Assembly: GCF_027943255.1 (NCBI RefSeq)
Contig: NC_072893.1
Coordinates: forward strand, 23,520,001-23,584,000
Direction: 5' to 3'
Length of the DNA: 64,000 bases
From: Anastrepha obliqua
Lineage: Eukaryota > Arthropoda > Insecta > Diptera > Tephritidae
The position numbers and the translations under genes are program-made. Position 1 is the first letter of the stretch, and every line of letters starts with the position of its first letter. Positions 42,004 to 53,312 of the stretch are shown here, piece by piece. The notes beneath the pieces are model-generated. The model did not search any database and was not told the origin of the DNA. It saw only the letters and a program-made list of their open reading frames with translations.

Positions 42004-43650
42004 GATTGAATCAAAATATAAATAATGAAATTTGCAGTATAAGCATATGCAATGTTAATAGAGCGTTTAAGCAGGAAACACAAAAAGATCGAAACTGGCA
42101 ACTAACAAAACACTGAGAAAAACAAAAACTATATCCCTCCCTTTGTTCCCTCCTTTTCTCTCCTTGTTCTCCTTTCATACAAGTATGGTATACATGTGTT
42201 CTTCGTAAACTACACAAACTATATATTCTTTATAAATATATATTTTGTAATATACATTAACGAAGCATTCGGTAACACACACACACACAGTTTAACTGAT
42301 AAATTTGCGTGTATTCAAACAAAAACACACGTACACTCCATTTTCAATGTTTACAAAGGATATACGATGCAAGATAGTCAATCAAATCCATGTCCATAAT
42401 CATTACACGCTCATGTGAAATTTGTAAAATATACATGGCACCTCCCATATAACTGTATTATGTATTAAGCGTATGAAAAAGCAAACAAAAAACAAAAAAA
42501 AAAACGATTAAAAAATATAGAAATGATAATAATAATAAATATTATAAGTCCAAACCTACATTCTTGTTCTCACATGAAAAAAAAACTAAATAAAATGCAG
42601 TGTGCGCGAACATAAGACACTTTTGTTGGGAAACTGCGAATTGTCTGTTGTTGTACGCTTAGCGCTTCGTACTCACTTTACTATTCTTTTACAATGTGTA
42701 TTGATTGGCAAAATATCTGTGTGGTGTATTAAGATAATAAATAATGTTGGTAATGGAGAAATTCATGCTATCGTGTTATATTTGCAAGCTTTTGTTAGTG
42801 AATAAAGTGAATATTAACTGTTATTTGGCAAAGTTATTGTAATATGTATGCGCTCGGTTGATTTTTTTGTGCAGAACAGAGAGAGAGAGAAAAGCAAAAA
42901 CACTTAAATCTGTAACTGGTTTTATTATTGAAATTTAGTAGGCACCCTGCAATTAGGCTGATATGCTACTTGTGTATTTATAGTTATGTATATTAGTATG
43001 TGCTAAAGGTTAAACAAAAAACGGTTTGCTTATGTGTGAAATAGTGTTTTAAAGTTAAAGGCACATAGCGTTTACCCTTTTTTAATGTACGTGCCGATTT
43101 TACCATAACTAGCGGCTTTATTTTGCGGCTATCACTAAAGCTAATTTATACAATGTTTGCTAAAATTTTTGTTCTTTTTTTTTGGCCTCCTTTAATTATT
43201 GTTTGTCCGTTGCGCTTATTTTAAACATTTTATTGTAATTTCTTTAACTTAGTTTAAGCAAGATCAGCTAATAAATAAAAAGCGCTAATGTACTTAAAAA
43301 TATATAAGGCGAAATATTGTGTAACATTTAAGTGCAGTGTGTGGGATATAAAACAAAGGAGCAAGTGAACTATTGCATAAATTAAAAATAATAATGAAGA
43401 AGAAAGCTAGGTAATATCTATATATATATACATATATATAAATTAGTTACTTGCAGATATAGTTATATAAAATAAATACTACATAAATATTAATATATGC
43501 ATCAAAAATATTATACAGACATTAATATTACTATTATTATTATTATTATTATTATGACGAGGAAACGAAACGTTTTATGATTTCACATGTAAGGTAAAAT
43601 AAAAAAGTTTTGTTTTAATAAAACATCAAATATTGTTTAATTTATCACCA
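42004..43650 (+). other. AP-1gamma: AP-1gamma 3' UTR and downstream sequence
   Basis: AATAAA signals at 42534, 42589 and 42801. The first usable pair gives a 3' UTR of about 600 bp. Later ATTATT-rich sequence (43520-43560) has no feature. Which signal is used cannot be told from sequence alone. Confidence 0.6.
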
Positions 43651-43659
43651 CCACTTTTA

Positions 43660-44805
43660 GGTTAGGTTAGGTTTGGCAGCCGCATCGCACATGGGAACCC
43701 ACAATGCCACTTAGACCACGATATGGGTCGGGCAATGACATTGGTGGCCTATGCTCCAAGGTAAACGACTACCTCGCCAGCCTTTCTCGCTTCTTCACTA
43801 CGAGGAACTTACAACTTTCCCCCACTAAATCCACAGCGACCCTTTTCACCACCTGGACAAAGGAAGTTAAGCTACAACTCCAGGTGAAAGTCGATGATAC
43901 ACAAATTCCGACAAATTTTGGGAGTTACCTTTGACAGCTTGCTCTCCTTCTCAGCGCATACTCGTACCACCGCTATTGCAACTTAAGTACAGAATCGCAA
44001 CAAGGTTCTCAAGTCGCTCGCCGGCAGCACTTGGGGCAAAGACAAGGAAATGTTGCTGTCGACTTTTAAAGCAATAGGCCGGTTCTTAACTATGCTGCGC
44101 CTGTGTAGTCGCGTGGAACCAGTGATTCACAGTGGACGAAGCTCCAGACCTACCAAAACACTGCTTTAAAGACCGTGACAGGATGCTTTCTGATGTCACC
44201 TATACAACATCTGCATAATGAGGCCGAAATGCTGTGTGTTAAGGAGCATAAGAAACTGCTCAGTAAGCAGTTTCTGCTAGGGTGTTACCGAAGGCTTCAC
44301 CCATGCAGACACCTGCTCGAGCTTGAGCCACCTCCCAGGTACATCAGGAGGCACTTCCTCAACTACGCGGACGAGTGTACAGACAAGCCATAAACGACAT
44401 TCATCCGGAGACTCTTACCACCTTCTTAACCCCCGGACCCCTGAATGCCGTTATCGGAGTCCAACCACCACCAATCGCTGACGAAGAGCTCCAACTTCCC
44501 CGAGAGTCCCGCGTAACCTTGGCACAATTACGTTCTGGATATTGTAGCAGGTTATACTCCTACCTGTCCAGAATCGACCCCGACATACTAAACATATGTC
44601 CAAGATGTGAAGGCACCCCGCACGACACTAACCTCCTTTTCACATGCCCCATTAAACCCACTCATGTAACACCCCTCTCCCTCTGGACCCATCCCGTCGA
44701 AACAGCTAGTTTCCTGGGTTTACCGTTAGATGAACTAGACGAAGACGACCGGTGATTACGACACACTGACAGGGCAAAGATACTGCTACAACAACAACAA
44801 CAACC
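43660..44805 (+). mobile_element. Non-LTR retrotransposon 3' half with (CAA)n tail
   Basis: RT C-terminal pieces in several frames: NLQLSPTKSTATLFTTWTKE (43704-43934), GCFLMSPIQHLHNEAEML (44175-44393), LAQLRSGYCSRLYSYLSRID and CPRCEGTPHDTNLLFTCP (44375-44755). It ends ATACTGCTACAACAACAACAA. The LAQLRSG-CPRC ending without RNase H marks a jockey-superfamily LINE. Stops and frameshifts make it inactive. The tail matches that of the SINE-like family. Confidence 0.85.
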
Positions 44806-44807
44806 AC

Positions 44808-46035
44808 GAAATGGGTCCGCGGGGGCTGGGCTACATTTCTCTCTCCATATTAAACCATCCTGAGCTTTTGACAAAGCGAAAAAGTTGTTGATACCTAAAA
44901 TGTATAGATTATCTATATTCGTTAAAAAGTAGGATTTTAAAAAACGGTTCCTGCTTCTGGCTAGAGCTGGGCATGTGCAAAAAAGTTGTTGCATTGTTTC
45001 CAACTCCTCCTCATTCCTGCAACTACGACAGAAATCATGCGTGTAAACGCCGAATCTCCTTTCGTGATTTCCTATGAGACAATGTCCTGGGAGGGCCCCT
45101 ACTAAGGTCCTAATTTGAAGTCTACGCAATTTTATAATACTCTCGTACAGACTTAGATTTAGCCTTATTCATGTTTGCCTAGCAATTTCACAGGTGTTAA
45201 CGCCAATCCATCTTTGATTTACAGAATTGATTAGTGCATCCTTAATGAGAAGCTTACAAGTTGCGAGAGGTATCTCCATAAAATTACTTATGTCTGGCAT
45301 ACAGGTACCTTCTTGTTGTTGTAGCAGCATAAACATTCCCCATACTTACATACGGGGAATGCTGCTGGAGTGACAGTCCTTGGATATAAATCCGGGTCGT
45401 TTCGGTAACGTAGAACCGACTGCCGTGGAAACGCCAGGTATCTTCTCTTGCAAGTTGGTCAGCCCTACAATTCCCTGGTATATGCGATATGGCCATCCCA
45501 TTTAGAGATTGGCGACAACGTAAGACACTCCTTGTTGTTGTTTGGAATGCATCCAGGCCTCGTAGGGCAGCTTGGCTGTCTGATAGAATGCAGATATCTG
45601 TTGTTGATATTCTGTTTATCTTTAACCACTTTAAGGCTTCATGAATAGCGTTTATTTCCGCTTGAAAAACACTACAGGGATCCGGTAGTTTAAAGGATTC
45701 ACTAATAGAAAGCTCTTCGCAAAATAACCCTGATCTTACACCGGTGTCCATTTTAGATCCGTCCGTGTAGATCTTAACGGGTGTGTTGGGTGTTGAATCT
45801 TCTTCGAACCATTCCAGTCTAGAAGGGATTTTCATTAGGAAATTCCTTTCGAAGCAGAGAATGCGAGGGTGATAATCACAGTCACTGGGTATATCCGTGT
45901 AGGAGTCTAAGATGGTTGAATGTCCATGTGTGACAGTCCTCCATTGTGAGCTCGCTCTGAGCCTTAAAGCGAAGCATTCCGCTAAGTATTTGCAGAAGAG
46001 ATCTAAGAGATCACCACCACTTAATTGCACATACT
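44808..46035 (-). mobile_element. LINE RNase H and C-terminal domain (LOA/R1-like), split by a SINE
   Basis: Minus-strand frame 45284-46030: IYTDGSKMDTGVRSG (Asp), SVFQAEINAIHEAL (Glu), ICILSDSQAALRGL (Asp), GNCRADQLAR (Asp), so a complete RNase H catalytic set. It is interrupted at 45434 by a SINE-like insertion. Frame 44662-45129 continues with RLQIRTLVGALPGHCLIGNH and a cysteine motif CRSCRNEEELETMQQLFCTC. RT and upstream parts are missing. Confidence 0.88.
45313..45434 (-). mobile_element. SINE-like (CAA)n-tailed element with 11-bp target duplication
   Basis: 122 bp flanked by CAGGTACCTTC (45302-45312) and CAGGTATCTTC (45435-45445). Inserted in LINE RNase H sequence. Sense (minus) tail reads GCTGCTACAACAACAAG. 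Confidence 0.93.
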
Positions 46036-46544
46036 TTTACTAAACCAATTTCCGTGGCACTATAAATGTATGCTGTTACTGGAATAAAAAATAGTGATGC
46101 CGCTGAACTTTGTCGAGTAATACGAGATGCCAAGGACGCAACGATGTATGCATATTTATTAGTAACTTAGGGGTTATATACAGTTAGAATTTTCAAAAAA
46201 TCGATTTTTTTTTTTCTTAATCTATCTTCTTCTATCTATCTATCTATATATATAAAAATGAAATGATGTTCGTTTGTACGCATTTTTTTGGGCCGATACG
46301 AGGCTAATTTATTCGTTCTTTTTTCATATTATAGGGATCCACTAGGCGAAGGTTTTTAGCAAAAAAAAATTTCTTTTAAATATTTTCTTCATATAAAAAA
46401 AAGAAAAAATCAAAATATTGTACAAAACAAAACTTGCTCGATTCTTAGATTAAAGTAAGTTTCGAATCGACATTCATTTTATGTGTACAACTTTTTTTGA
46501 ATTTTTCGTTATTGTATACAGAAATTTCAAATGATTCGAATGAA

Positions 46545-46975
46545 ATTTTTTTTTTTTTTTTATTTCTTCCATAAAATATTACACCTGTCGTTAGACAATA
46601 AGTAATTTGATTTACAAAAAGATGGAATGAGAGTGATATTGAAGGGCCAATGCCCCCAAGCTCATTTAGAAGAAATATATACATACACATTATTTAAAAA
46701 CAAGTGGTTAACAAACAATGACATATACGATTAGTTGACAATTGATTACAAGGATTTTGCAAGATCTGTTGGTGTTTGACGGTTAAGCTGACTTTGGGTA
46801 GATTTTTCTTTATTTGGTAGTCTTCTCATCATAGGATTTGTATGCGTTAATAGTATATTTATGTGTCTTCTGCTAGCGCTCTGTATTGTTTCATCAATAG
46901 TATCGATGTCAAGGTCGCGATGAATATCTGCGTTAGGTATGTACCAAGGTGCATTAGTTAAGGTCCTAAGTATTT
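46545..46975 (-). mobile_element. Jockey-clade LINE 3' end with poly(A)
   Basis: Minus strand: LTNAPWYIPNADIHRDLDID, TIDETIQSASRRHINILLTH, NPMMRRLPNKEK, then a stop. This is the characteristic end of Jockey-type reverse transcriptases. It is followed by a short 3' UTR and an A-run (46545-46562 as T on +). Inserted within the Helitron. Confidence 0.85.
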
Positions 46976-47450
46976 ATGAAAATAATGTTTCAATTCAATT
47001 GAGCAATGCTTTCTTTGAAAAATTCTATATGGAAATGAATGCGTTTGCAAATGATGTTTTCGGCTATGAACAAATGTTGGAATCGAATGAAAAAGGAAAG
47101 AAACGCGAAATGATAAAAAAATTCTTGGAAAATTTAAAATGAATGGTGCTTCATTGGAAAAATTCAAAGGTAATAAGAACATACACAAGATAAAGTTAGA
47201 ATTCGAATTTTTAGATTTATTTTGTTTATTTCTCATTTTTTCAGAAGTACACCACACAACAACTCATTCCAACTCTGATTTTGAAATCCTGTTGGAATTG
47301 GTGATCGATAATTTTGTCACTATAATGGTCAATGGAAATTTGCGTGTATCAGACCCTGCATATTATTTACCATATCAACTTTTTATGGAATATATGGACC
47401 AAATGAACACAAAAAATAATTTAGTTTTGTTTTGATTTTTTGCAACATTT
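46976..47450. other. Helitron interior, unrecognised
   Basis: Plus-strand frames 46939-47142 and 47139-47435 (67 and 98 codons) overlap by a few bases and contain no motif that I know. They may be decayed Helitron or captured sequence. Confidence 0.3.
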
Positions 47451-47639
47451 TGGTTTTCAGTTAATACAATAAAAACAATACTGTTTTTTCGTGAACACAA
47501 AATTCTAAATTTATTACGTTGTTTGTTTAGAATTTTTTTAGAAAAAAAGTACATTTTTTGGTTTTGAGGAAATTTGTTTATTGTTGCTATTTGTGAAAGC
47601 GTAGATATTTGTAAGTATTTGACTAGAATCCTAAAAGTT

Positions 47640-48240
47640 AATGGAATACCACTATGACACATAGAAAACATTTTTTCAAAGGGGTGTTTTTCGAAAATTA
47701 TAAAAAAAATTGTTTTCAAAAATTTTGAAGAAATAAAGTAAAATAAAAAAATTTCGAAAGCATGAAATTTTTTCAAAACCAAATTTTCCTCAAAAAAATA
47801 AAAGAAATTTCTTCGAAGAGTGTTTTTCTAAAATTACAAAAAAAAAAAATTTCAAAAATTTTAAACAAATAAAATAAAATAAAACTTTTTCAAAGGTATG
47901 CAATTTTTTCAAAACAAAATTTTCTGAAAACCAAACAAAATTAAAAAAAAAGGTGTTTTCAAAGCATTTCATATTCCACTATTAATAGAGAATACATTTT
48001 TTCGAGGTGGTGTTTTTCAAAGCGGAAAAAAATCTTTTTTAACAAATCAATTTAAACTTTTACAAAAGTATGAAATTTTTTCAAGAACAAAATTTTCTCA
48101 AAAACGTTAAATTAAAAAAAAAATAGTTTTTTCAAAATACTTAATTTTCAGCAATTAACTGAGAAGAAATTTGTTAGAGCGAAGTGTTTTTCAAAACTTC
48201 AAAAAACACTTTTTAACCAAAAAAAATAAACCTTTTTTCA
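47640..48240. repeat. Diverged tandem repeat of about 170 bp inside the Helitron
   Basis: A block with GTGTTTTTC flanked by CATTTTTTC/GAAATTT occurs near 47680, 47818, 48010 and 48186. Each is followed by A-rich sequence and TATGAAATTTTTTCAA-like text. Units are 20-30% diverged by eye. Confidence 0.6.
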
Positions 48241-48246
48241 AAAACA

Positions 48247-49008
48247 ACAGGAATGATAACATTGCCTAACAATTTCTGCACTTTTGCACAGTCTAAAGAG
48301 GCATTGATACAGAGTGTATTTCCAAACATAGTTCAACATTACAAAAACCATGATTGACTCAGCGAAAGAGCAATTTTAGTTGGGAAAAATAAGGACGTCA
48401 ATGATATAAATTCAGCTATTTTAGATCAAATACCTGGTGACATAGTTGCGTATAAGTCAATGGACACTATTACTGATCAAGATGAGGTCGTAAATTATCC
48501 AACTGAATTCTTAAACTCACTCGATTTGCCAGGCTTACCACCTCATAATTTACGATTAAAAATTGGAGCACCGATTATTAAGCTGCGCAAAAGTAATGTG
48601 CCCCGACTTTGCAACGGTACCAGACTCGCTGTGAAGAAGCTAATGGGTAACGTTATCGAAGCAACAATTTTGAAAGGGAAGTACAAAGGAGAAGACATTT
48701 TGATACCCTGAATTCCACTGATTCCGGCGGATTTACCATTCGATTTCAAACGTTTGCAGTTCCCTATTCGCCTTGCCTTCGCTATGAGAATTAATAAGGC
48801 GCAAGGACAGTCTCTACAAATGTGCGGCATTAATTTAGAATACCCAATTTTTTCTCATGGGCAATTGTATGTAGCTTGCTCACGAGTTGGCAAACCATCG
48901 TCATTATTCACGCGAAAGATGAAAAAACCAAAAACGTTGTCTACCAAAAAGTGTTACAATAAAGTTCGAATGAAATTGTATCAAAGAATTTGCTTTGTTT
49001 CGTATTAA
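48247..49008 (+). pseudogene. Helitron helicase (Pif1-type) C-terminal part, two stop codons
   Basis: One frame runs about 250 codons with stops near 48357 and 48709. Landmarks: [111 protein letters not shown]. The last two are the superfamily-1 helicase motifs V-VI region found at the end of all Helitron Rep-helicase proteins. It ends 64 bp before the CTAGT terminus. Confidence 0.92.
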
Positions 49009-50222
49009 TTTTATTCTCTTTCAGCAAATCATTGAATTTATCGTCTAGCGAAGCGGGCGAGGGTACGCTAGTGTACATATATTTATTTAAGAATGCACAC
49101 AGAAAGTTTAATATCTTTCCGGTGAATATTTTCGAAGTAACACGCAAATTTGAAAAGGCGTTTTAAAGTGTTTGAAAGCACAAGGCCGCAGCGCTGTCCC
49201 ATTTCCGATCTCAGAGCGCGTGAGAGCACCCGAGATGGAAGATTGGCCCGCAGACAGCATCTGCTCGAGTTATTAGAAACTGTCAAAGCGGATGGGGGTG
49301 TATTATATGGTCCTGGAATAGACAACTCCATATAAGTTAAAGAAAAAAAATTTATCCTATGTAAAGTGCTTTTCAAACTTTAAACGCGTTTTTCTCAAAA
49401 ATGGTGTTTTCAAAGTCGGTGACCAACATTACTCAAAAACGGCTAAACCTATTAGTCTCAAATTTCAACACGAGCTTCTTAAATATAGTTTTTAGTAATT
49501 AATCGAAGATTTTTTCTCACCGATAACATTCTTTTTATAAACAATTTAAGGCCGAAATTTTGGTAAAAAATCGATTTTTTTTTTTTTGAGAAACCGCCAT
49601 TTTGTAAAAAAAAAATGATTTTTCTTATTCCGTCGATTAGTTACTAGTCTTAACATTACTTAAACGAAATCTGCTTGGCTTTTTAATTTCAGAGGATCCA
49701 GTTTAGAGATATAGTGGTAACCGCAAAACGTCTTTTTTGAGCGGAGCTTCCGGCGATCAGCTGTAGCGTATTTTCAGATAAATACTAATACTAATTAAGA
49801 TAAATTACTAATACTAAGTCTTAAAATACAGTTAAAATATGTATACAAATTTTTAGATCAATAAATTTAAAAGTTTTCTCAGAAAAAATTCTGGAAAATT
49901 CGCTTGTTTTCGGCCTGCTAACTGTATATAATCCCTTAAGAAACTTGCACTGCATTTTGAGCTGCTATTGCCTGCCCAAACGAGGAGCTCTGATCTCTAC
50001 TATAAAAAACTATTTAGATTGAATTCGGTATTTGAAAGAAAAATATGACGAAAAATATTCGGACCTTTAAGACTGCAAGACGGTACCTATCGAATTAGTC
50101 ATAAACATGAGCTGAAACTAGTAAGGGGGGAGCCTGCTTTAGAGGCTTAAAAAATCGATTTTTTTGGGAAGGAAAGAAATATTCGATTGAAACGAAACTT
50201 TCTGGTTTTATTGTTATATATA

Positions 50223-50763
50223 GGGTTTTTCAGTAAGAGCGCTTCAACTTTTGAACTTTTTTGAATAAAACACAAACGGTTTGACTTTTTTAACTAATTT
50301 TTTTTTTTATTATCGAGTTTGAACATATACATTTAAGTATGAAATTCGATTTCTTTTGCATGACCACCGCGTGCACGTTTTACGAAGTCCAATCGTTGAA
50401 CCCAATTTTCGACCACTCTTTTGCATAAATCGGCCGAAATTCCAGCAATTTCGCGTTCAATATTGGCTCTGAGCTCACAAATCGTCGCCGACTTGTGACT
50501 GTAGACAATTGACTTCACATAACTCCAAAACGGGACGGCTTGTTAAATGGACCGTAAAATGGCCGTAATGCTCTTAAAGTTGCAGCAACAGAACGATTAT
50601 TTTCATAAAAAATTTGCACGATTTGCAATCGTTGCTCAAGTGTGTAGCGTTCCATGATGAAATGTATACTAATGAAGTTTACAAATGACAAGCGAAAAAA
50701 AAAATATTGCGTCGTTCGCCCTCCCTATCGGAAAAAAGTTGAAGCGCACCTATTGAATAACCC
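50223..50763 (-). mobile_element. DD41D-type mariner deletion derivative (541 bp)
   Basis: Inverted ends GGGTTTTTCAGTAAGAGCGC and GCGCACCTATTGAATAACCC, flanked by TA (50221-50222, 50764-50765). The minus strand has MERYTLEQRLQIVQIFYENN (N-terminus) directly near SVAATLRALR, then jumps to SHKSATICELRANIEREIAG and FVKRARGGHAKEIEFHT (C-terminus). All catalytic residues are deleted. Confidence 0.92.
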
Positions 50764-51353
50764 TACAGTCTTCTCAAATTTTTTTCATTCAAATATTATG
50801 TCATATTATGCCTGGTACAAGCATTTTGCCGAAGCGCCTCGAGTGTGCATGCGTCGTGCGGCAGGAAAGATGCAGGTCGCAATTTTAATCTGAAATCAAA
50901 AACCCAAAAAGTTTTTATTTTGGTATAGTATAGCTTCTAGTTAAACCAAGAAAATTAAACAAAAAGTGAGAAATTCAACAATTTTTCTCTAATTAAAAAA
51001 AAAAATAATTTTTTTGGAAAAACAAATTCACTTTAAATTGTTTAAAAAGTGGGTTAATCATAACTTTCTTAAGGTTTTTTAGGTTCAACTAGAAGAGAAT
51101 TTAATTCCGAATACAATCAATGTTATCTCGTTTCGATAGGACGTTTAACTTTTTCCCTATCTTTCCCGCCAATTAGGAAAAATCGCAAAAATAAAAAACC
51201 GAGAATTCGCACTTCGAGCCATCCGGCCGCTCGTATACCTGCTCGACGCTTGCTCACAATTTCTTCTGTAACTCCGAAAATATTTTGAATTTGCTTCTGA
51301 CATTTTGAGGACACATTCTTGGATAGTTTGGGAAGACATTTATGCAAAAAAAA

Positions 51354-52106
51354 GAGGTTGTCTGTAAAGTCGGTTTACTGACGATAGTTTAACGTGATAA
51401 CGTCATAAGAAAATACTAATTGAATGGTTGCATTTTTCAAAAGAAAATTTTAATTTTATTTGTTTGATAGATATTTTGTATGGATATAGAGAATGAGTTA
51501 ACATTAACGTAACATAATATACTTTAACATAACATAACATAACATAACATAACATAACATAACATAACATAACATAACATAACATAACATAACATAACAT
51601 AACATAACATAATATACCATAACATAACATAACATAACATAACATAACATCACATAACATAACATAACATAACATATCATAACATAATCACGTCAAATAA
51701 AAAAAATAATAATAACATTAAAACAACAGGTATTATTAACAAACTTGGTTTTATTTTAAATTCTTCAAGTAAATCAAATTAATAATAATCAATAAGAAGC
51801 CATATGCAAATACAAATACGTGAATTTATATATGTATATTTGCGCATATATGTACATACACATATACGCTCACTTAAGTAGGAGAGAGCAAGATGTCGAA
51901 CGTTGCCGTTCGTTTGCTTTGTTTGCTTTGTCGTTCGTTCCGCGCTTTCGCTTGCAGTTCATTCAAGGTAACGGCAATGAGCAAGGTAACGACATATGAG
52001 CAAGGTAACGACAATGAGCAAGGTAACACTAATGAGCAAGGTAACGACACATTTTTTCGTGCGTGCAGCCTGTTAAATCGAATTATAAGACGTTATCACG
52101 TCAAAA
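51354..52106 (-). mobile_element. Helentron/DINE-1-like element, both ends present
   Basis: 5' end (minus) TTGACGTGATAACGTCTTAT; then GTCGTTACCTTGCTCAT repeated four or five times; then an interior block; then a second GACGTGATTATG; the (TTATG)n tract; and the 3' subterminal repeat TATGACGTTATCACG with hairpin and CAACCTC end. Same family as 1139-1667 and 53674-55012. No coding sequence. Confidence 0.8.
51517..51690. repeat. (CATAA)n pentanucleotide microsatellite
   Basis: About 30 copies with a few substitutions, in the core of the Helentron-like element. Equivalent to the tract at 1374-1515. Confidence 0.95.
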
Positions 52107-52143
52107 AATCGATTTTTTGAAGCCTCTAAAGCAGGCTCCCATC

Positions 52144-52526
52144 CTAACAAAAAACGAAACTGTGATAAAATTTATAAAATCTCGGAGGATAAGATGGCAC
52201 GGACGCGTGTTTAGATTGCCCAAGGAGAGAACAACTCGAAAAGCCGTTCCCACGACAATCGGTTCTGCGTAACCGGAACGACCCGAATTTATATCCGGTC
52301 AAGGACTGTCACTTCAGCAGCATTTTCCAACAATAACAACTCGAAAAGCAGTTGAATTACGTCCTATTAGAGGCCGGAGAAGAGGACACACTAGAAAAAG
52401 ATGACTCGAAGGCGTGGAAGTTGACCTTGAAAAGCTAAACGAGCGGCAGTGGAAGGAGGTAGCCTTAGATAGAGACAGATGGTGCAAGGTTGCGAATGAA
52501 GCAATGGTTCATCAATGACTGTGATG
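52144..52526 (+). mobile_element. LINE C-terminal fragment, split by a SINE-like element
   Basis: RRIRWHGRVFRLPKERTTRK before the insertion and RPIRGRRRGHTRKR, VEVDLEKLNERQWKEVALDR, DRWCKVANEA after it match the end domain of RTE-type LINEs with the GH-R-R-W/W pattern. Related to 60440-60798. Confidence 0.75.
52245..52335 (+). mobile_element. SINE-like (CAA)n-tailed element with 14-bp target duplication
   Basis: Starts CGTTCCCACGACAATCGGTT and ends TTTTCCAACAATA. Flanked by ACAACTCGAAAAGC at 52231-52244 and 52336-52349. A shortened copy. The longest duplication of the family in this window. Confidence 0.93.
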
Positions 52527-53029
52527 CTAAGAAGAAGAAGAAGTCGGAAATTTAACAACTTCGGCACGGATTTATTTGAGAAAACGAAACGGCTTGAATT
52601 TTTGGTTGCTTAGAGTAGCAGGTAAAAGCAATACATTTTACATGAGAATTTATTTATTTTTAAAACATTAGTGATGTGTAATATTAAGAAGACTTCAGGT
52701 AATTAGAATTGCAAAACAAAAATAAAGTAATAAAAGCAAAACACGCCGCTTCTAGGGCAAATAAGGGCATGACGTGTCTCAAACGTCAAATGTACCCGAC
52801 GGGTGAATGGAAACGAATAAAAAAGGTGACAACATTATATGAGGATTTGGAAGACGTCTCAAAAGCGACATCCTACATGATGTCTACTTTCAGTATTCAT
52901 AGAGGTCGGTCACCATCTGGTATCGCTAGGGACCAGAAGGTCTGTGCGTGGCTTATTGCCAACCAGGCGCACCTAAACTAACCTAGATGGCAGATATGCA
53001 TCTTTGATCACTGTGTAGTCCTGACTCCC
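52527..53029. other. Repeat-like sequence, no confident assignment
   Basis: A 90-codon frame at 52709-52981 ends IANQAHLN and is followed by ACTAACCTAG, similar to LINE 3' ends, but no RT or nuclease motif is present. Confidence 0.35.
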
Positions 53030-53312
53030 GGCCGCCGTAGCCGAATGGATTGGTGCGTGACTACCATTCGGAATTCATAGAGAGAACGCAGGTTCGAATC
53101 TCGGTGAAAACACCGAAATTAAGAAAAAAACATTTTTCTAATAGCGGTCGCCCCTGAAAAAGCTCCTCATAAAAATATCTGCCGTTTGGAGCCGGCTTGA
53201 AACTGCAGATCCCTCCATTTGTGGAACAACATCAAGATGCACACCACAAATACAAGGAGGAGCTCGGTCAAACACCCAAAAGGGGTGTACGCGCCAATTA
53301 TATGTACATTTA
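53030..53312 (+). mobile_element. tRNA-derived SINE, near full length
   Basis: Head GGCCGCCGTAGCCGAATGGA (A box) and CAGGTTCGAATCTCGG (B box) at tRNA-like spacing. Body TTTTCTAATAGCGGTCGCCC and ATCTGCCGTTTGGAGCCGGC. Tail GAGCTCGGTCAAACACCC then GGTGTACGCGCCAATTATAT. About 280 bp, RNA polymerase III type. Other pieces at 2467, 3846, 38258, 38738 and 59934. Confidence 0.85.

Larger units (their letters stand above)
46243..49072 (+). mobile_element. Helitron, 2.8 kb, decayed, with both ends
   Basis: 5' end TCTATATATATAAAAATG after an A. The 3' end is CTAGCGAAGCGGGCGAGGGT then ACGCTAGT at 49072, i.e. hairpin plus CTAGT. It holds the C-terminal part of the Helitron helicase next to the 3' end in the right orientation. 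The Rep nuclease half is missing and is replaced by a Jockey fragment and AT-rich repeats. Confidence 0.88.
46171..49935. mobile_element. TTAA-group inverted-repeat element, type E (split by a Helitron)
   Basis: Left end GGGTTATATACAGTTAG follows TTAG (46167-46170). Right end CTAACTGTATATAATCCC precedes TTAA (49936-49939). Excluding the Helitron at 46243-49072 it would be about 935 bp. Interior sequence near the right end matches the element at 2767-3119. Confidence 0.8.
50125..52143. mobile_element. TTAA-group inverted-repeat element, type B copy 2 (two nested insertions)
   Basis: Ends GGGGGGAGCCTGCTTTAGAGG and CCTCTAAAGCAGGCTCCC; flanks GTAA and CTAA have drifted from TTAA. Nested inside are a mariner-type deletion derivative (50223-50763) and a Helentron-like element (51354-52106). 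What remains is about 725 bp, the size of copy 1 at 3994-4724. Confidence 0.85.

Noticed and set aside
46939..47435. Two short plus-strand frames as captured host exons in the Helitron
   Set aside because: No recognisable domain and no splice logic. Gene capture cannot be argued from this sequence alone.
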